Source of the DNA: a virus
Direction: 5' to 3' (one strand)
DNA: 37,085 nucleotides
IMG/VR virus record: IMGVR_UViG_3300033144_004200
Location: 1 to 37,085 of that record
Shown here: piece by piece, positions 35,597 to 37,085 of the stretch
Position numbering within the stretch: position 1 is the stretch's first letter
How the letters are laid out: the number at the start of each line of letters is the position of its first letter
Notes under the pieces: model-generated
Database searches by the model: none
What the model was told of the DNA's origin: nothing
What the model saw: only the letters and a program-made list of their open reading frames with translations
Translations under genes and position numbers: made by a program

Positions 35597-37085
35597 TCAC
35601 CAAGGCGTCGGGTTCCCTTTCTTGACCTTGTCGAAGAGGACCGGCGACTTGTCGAACGCGATCGGGTTCGGAGACTTCCCGACGGGCTTCTCGTCCCAGA
35701 AGGTAAGCGCCTTGAGCCCGAGCGTCGACGTTCCGTCGGAAGCGGCAGCGCCGACACCGATAAGTGTCTGCGTCTTCGTAAGGATCGCGTCTCCGTCGGA
35801 TGCCGCTCCGCCGACTGCGACGAGGAACTGGATCGAGGACACTGTCGCCGTTCCGGTCGCCGCTGCTCCTCCGGTTCCGAAGAGAGACATCGTCGAAGAG
35901 AGAAGCCCGTCTCCGGTGGAGGCTGCTCCTCCGGCTCCGACCATCCGGTCGAAGACAGTGAGGACCGCCGTTCCGTCCGAGGCGTTCGATCCGATCCCTT
36001 CGAGCGCCTGCGCCTTCGAGATCGCTCCGAGTCCATCGGATGCAGCAGCGCCGGAACCGACTATCGCGACGAGGCCACCAATCGAGATCGTCGAGTCGCC
36101 CGAGGACGCTGCTGCACCCGAACCTTGCAGCGCTTGCGCCGACGTAAGCGTCGCGTCTCCGGCAGACGCCGCGCTTCCTGTTCCGAGTAGCGGTGCTGCA
36201 CCAGCGGTCGAGAGGACCGAGTCTCCTCCGGACGCAGCCGAGCCGACACCGACGAGCGCCTGTACGTTCGAGAGGACTCCGACGCCGTCCGCCGCCGCGC
36301 TACCGACACCGACGAGAGCTTGGAGGTTCGACAGAGAGGCGTCGCCAGCGGAGGAGGCTGCTCCGACACCGGGGAGTTGAACCGTGATGAGGAGGAAGGA
36401 GTCACCGGCCGACGCGGCACCACCGGCTCCGACGAGAGTCTGCTTCGCCGTTAGGACGCCGGTTCCGTCGGACGCTGCTGCTCCGACTCCGAGGAGGTCG
36501 ATGTCCTTCGAGACGGTCGCGTCACCGGCCGAGGCTGCGGAACCGACACCGAGGAGGACGACCTGACCGGAGATCGAGAGGATCGAGTCGCCACTTGCGG
36601 CCGCGTCTCCGGAACCTACGAGTCCACGGAGAACCGAGATCGCCGAGTCGCCCGAGGACGCTGCGGAACCAACACCGACGAGCGCTTGGATATTCGTAAG
36701 CGTCGAGTCTCCGGCAGAACTCGCGGAACCGATTCCAGGCAGCGCGATCTCCTTCGAGATAACGGAATCGCCGTCCGCTGCCGCCGAGCCTGCTCCGACG
36801 AGAGTCTGCTTCGCCGTGAGTACCCCTGAGCCGTCCGAGGATGCTCCTCCTACGCCGGAAAGGGCTTGGACGGACGAGAGGACCGCATCGCCGTCCGACG
36901 CTGCTCCGCCCGATCCTAAGAGGCGGTCAAATACGGTGAGGACCGAGTCGCCGTCGGCCGAAGCGGACCCGATTCCGAAGAGAGGCACGACTCCGGCGGC
37001 GATCGTGATAGCCGAGTCACCATCCGAAGCGGCGGAACCGATACCCGAAAGAGCTTGTGTCTTCGTAAGGACGCCGACGCCGTCC
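35597..37085 (-). CDS. Repeat fibre protein, C-terminal 495 residues (runs off window)
   Basis: Open from the window edge to TGA at 35597. About 22 units of the 20-residue repeat LxGxGSAAxxGDxxLxxxQx are followed by a non-repetitive end (FWDEKPVGKSPNPIAFDKSP..., KKGNPTPW). This is the continuation of the gene at 1-1923. An ATG at 36988 within the array is only one of several internal Met codons and is not the start. It is located directly before the connector gene with 31 nt between. Total protein size is about 1140 residues if only 11 nt are missing at the window ends. Confidence 0.85.
   Translation of the reverse strand, partial: DGVGVLTKTQALSGIGSAASDGDSAITIAAGVVPLFGIGSASADGDSVLTVFDRLLGSGGAASDGDAVLSSVQALSGVGGASSDGSGVLTAKQTLVGAGSAAADGDSVISKEIALPGIGSASSAGDSTLTNIQALVGVGSAASSGDSAISVLRGLVGSGDAAASGDSILSISGQVVLLGVGSAASAGDATVSKDIDLLGVGAAASDGTGVLTAKQTLVGAGGAASAGDSFLLITVQLPGVGAASSAGDASLSNLQALVGVGSAAADGVGVLSNVQALVGVGSAASGGDSVLSTAGAAPLLGTGSAASAGDATLTSAQALQGSGAAASSGDSTISIGGLVAIVGSGAAASDGLGAISKAQALEGIGSNASDGTAVLTVFDRMVGAGGAASTGDGLLSSTMSLFGTGGAAATGTATVSSIQFLVAVGGAASDGDAILTKTQTLIGVGAAASDGTSTLGLKALTFWDEKPVGKSPNPIAFDKSPVLFDKVKKGNPTPW
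35710..37085 (-). repeat. Tandem 60-bp coding repeats, right part of array
   Basis: About 22 degenerate 60-bp units in a single frame, with a few units longer by 2-3 codons (for example near 37000, 36580, 36200 and 36080). Same consensus as the left part. The array caused the break at the window ends. Confidence 0.9.

Noticed and set aside
35710-37085. Tandem 60-bp repeats as a CRISPR array or satellite
   Set aside because: Units are degenerate, contiguous without spacers, and keep one reading frame with a regular protein pattern.
1-37085. tRNA genes
   Set aside because: No cloverleaf with a GTTCRA-like T-arm and matching acceptor was noticed by eye in the few non-coding stretches. A tRNAscan run would be decisive.

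Overview
The window is most likely a nearly complete genome of an uncultured, HK97-type siphovirus (long non-contractile tail) of about 37 kb. The host is probably a high-GC bacterium and I favour Actinomycetota, for four reasons: the small terminase has the actinophage-style Cys/HGG pattern; the tail chaperone pair ends in a CxxC-rich second frame; the candidate -10 boxes are of TAnnnT type; and some genes look leaderless. No integrase, tRNA, DNA polymerase or primase is visible, so the phage is probably virulent and depends on the host replisome. All of this is inference from sequence without a database search.

Layout. Both ends of the window lie inside one minus-strand gene: a huge fibre protein made of about 35 degenerate 20-residue repeats. 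Its N-terminal 641 codons occupy 1-1923 and its C-terminal 496 codons (stop included) occupy 35597-37085. The molecule is therefore circular or circularly permuted and was cut in the repeat array. The two ends do not join directly in frame; 11 nt plus a multiple of 60 appears to be missing. Read in the direction of transcription, the minus-strand (late) module runs ParB-like protein, Mom-like DNA modification protein, glycosyltransferase, small and large terminase, MuF-like protein, portal, prohead protease, major capsid protein, three small head proteins, a hairpin terminator and the repeat fibre. Across the window ends it continues with the head-tail connector, a small membrane protein, stopper, gp10-like protein, tail terminator, a small protein, tail tube, the G/GT chaperones with a CCCUUUC slip site, tape measure, distal tail, a Tal-like protein with a beta-helix, a second beta-helix spike, a GNAT acetyltransferase, a holin-like protein, endolysin and a second holin.

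The plus-strand (early) module runs from 11734 to 22435 as a chain of about 30 small genes that overlap by ATGA, GTGA or TAATG. Recognisable functions are an ERF-type single-strand annealing protein, an HNH nuclease, a winged-helix replication initiator with five iteron-like repeats inside its linker (a lambda-O-like origin), a candidate helicase loader, a C5-cytosine methyltransferase and several one-helix membrane proteins. A 169-codon second gene with its own ribosome binding site is embedded in the +1 frame of the methyltransferase gene. Most of these genes are preceded by a nearly invariant GGAGGAACGA element that goes beyond an ordinary Shine-Dalgarno sequence.

The two modules diverge from a ~360 bp regulatory region (11371-11733) and converge on a hairpin region (22436-22536). 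One small plus-strand HTH gene (33323-33538) sits against the grain inside the tail operon. The most interesting points are the embedded gene, the iterons, the ParB-Mom-glycosyltransferase cassette, the repeat fibre in the head module and the start-associated element.
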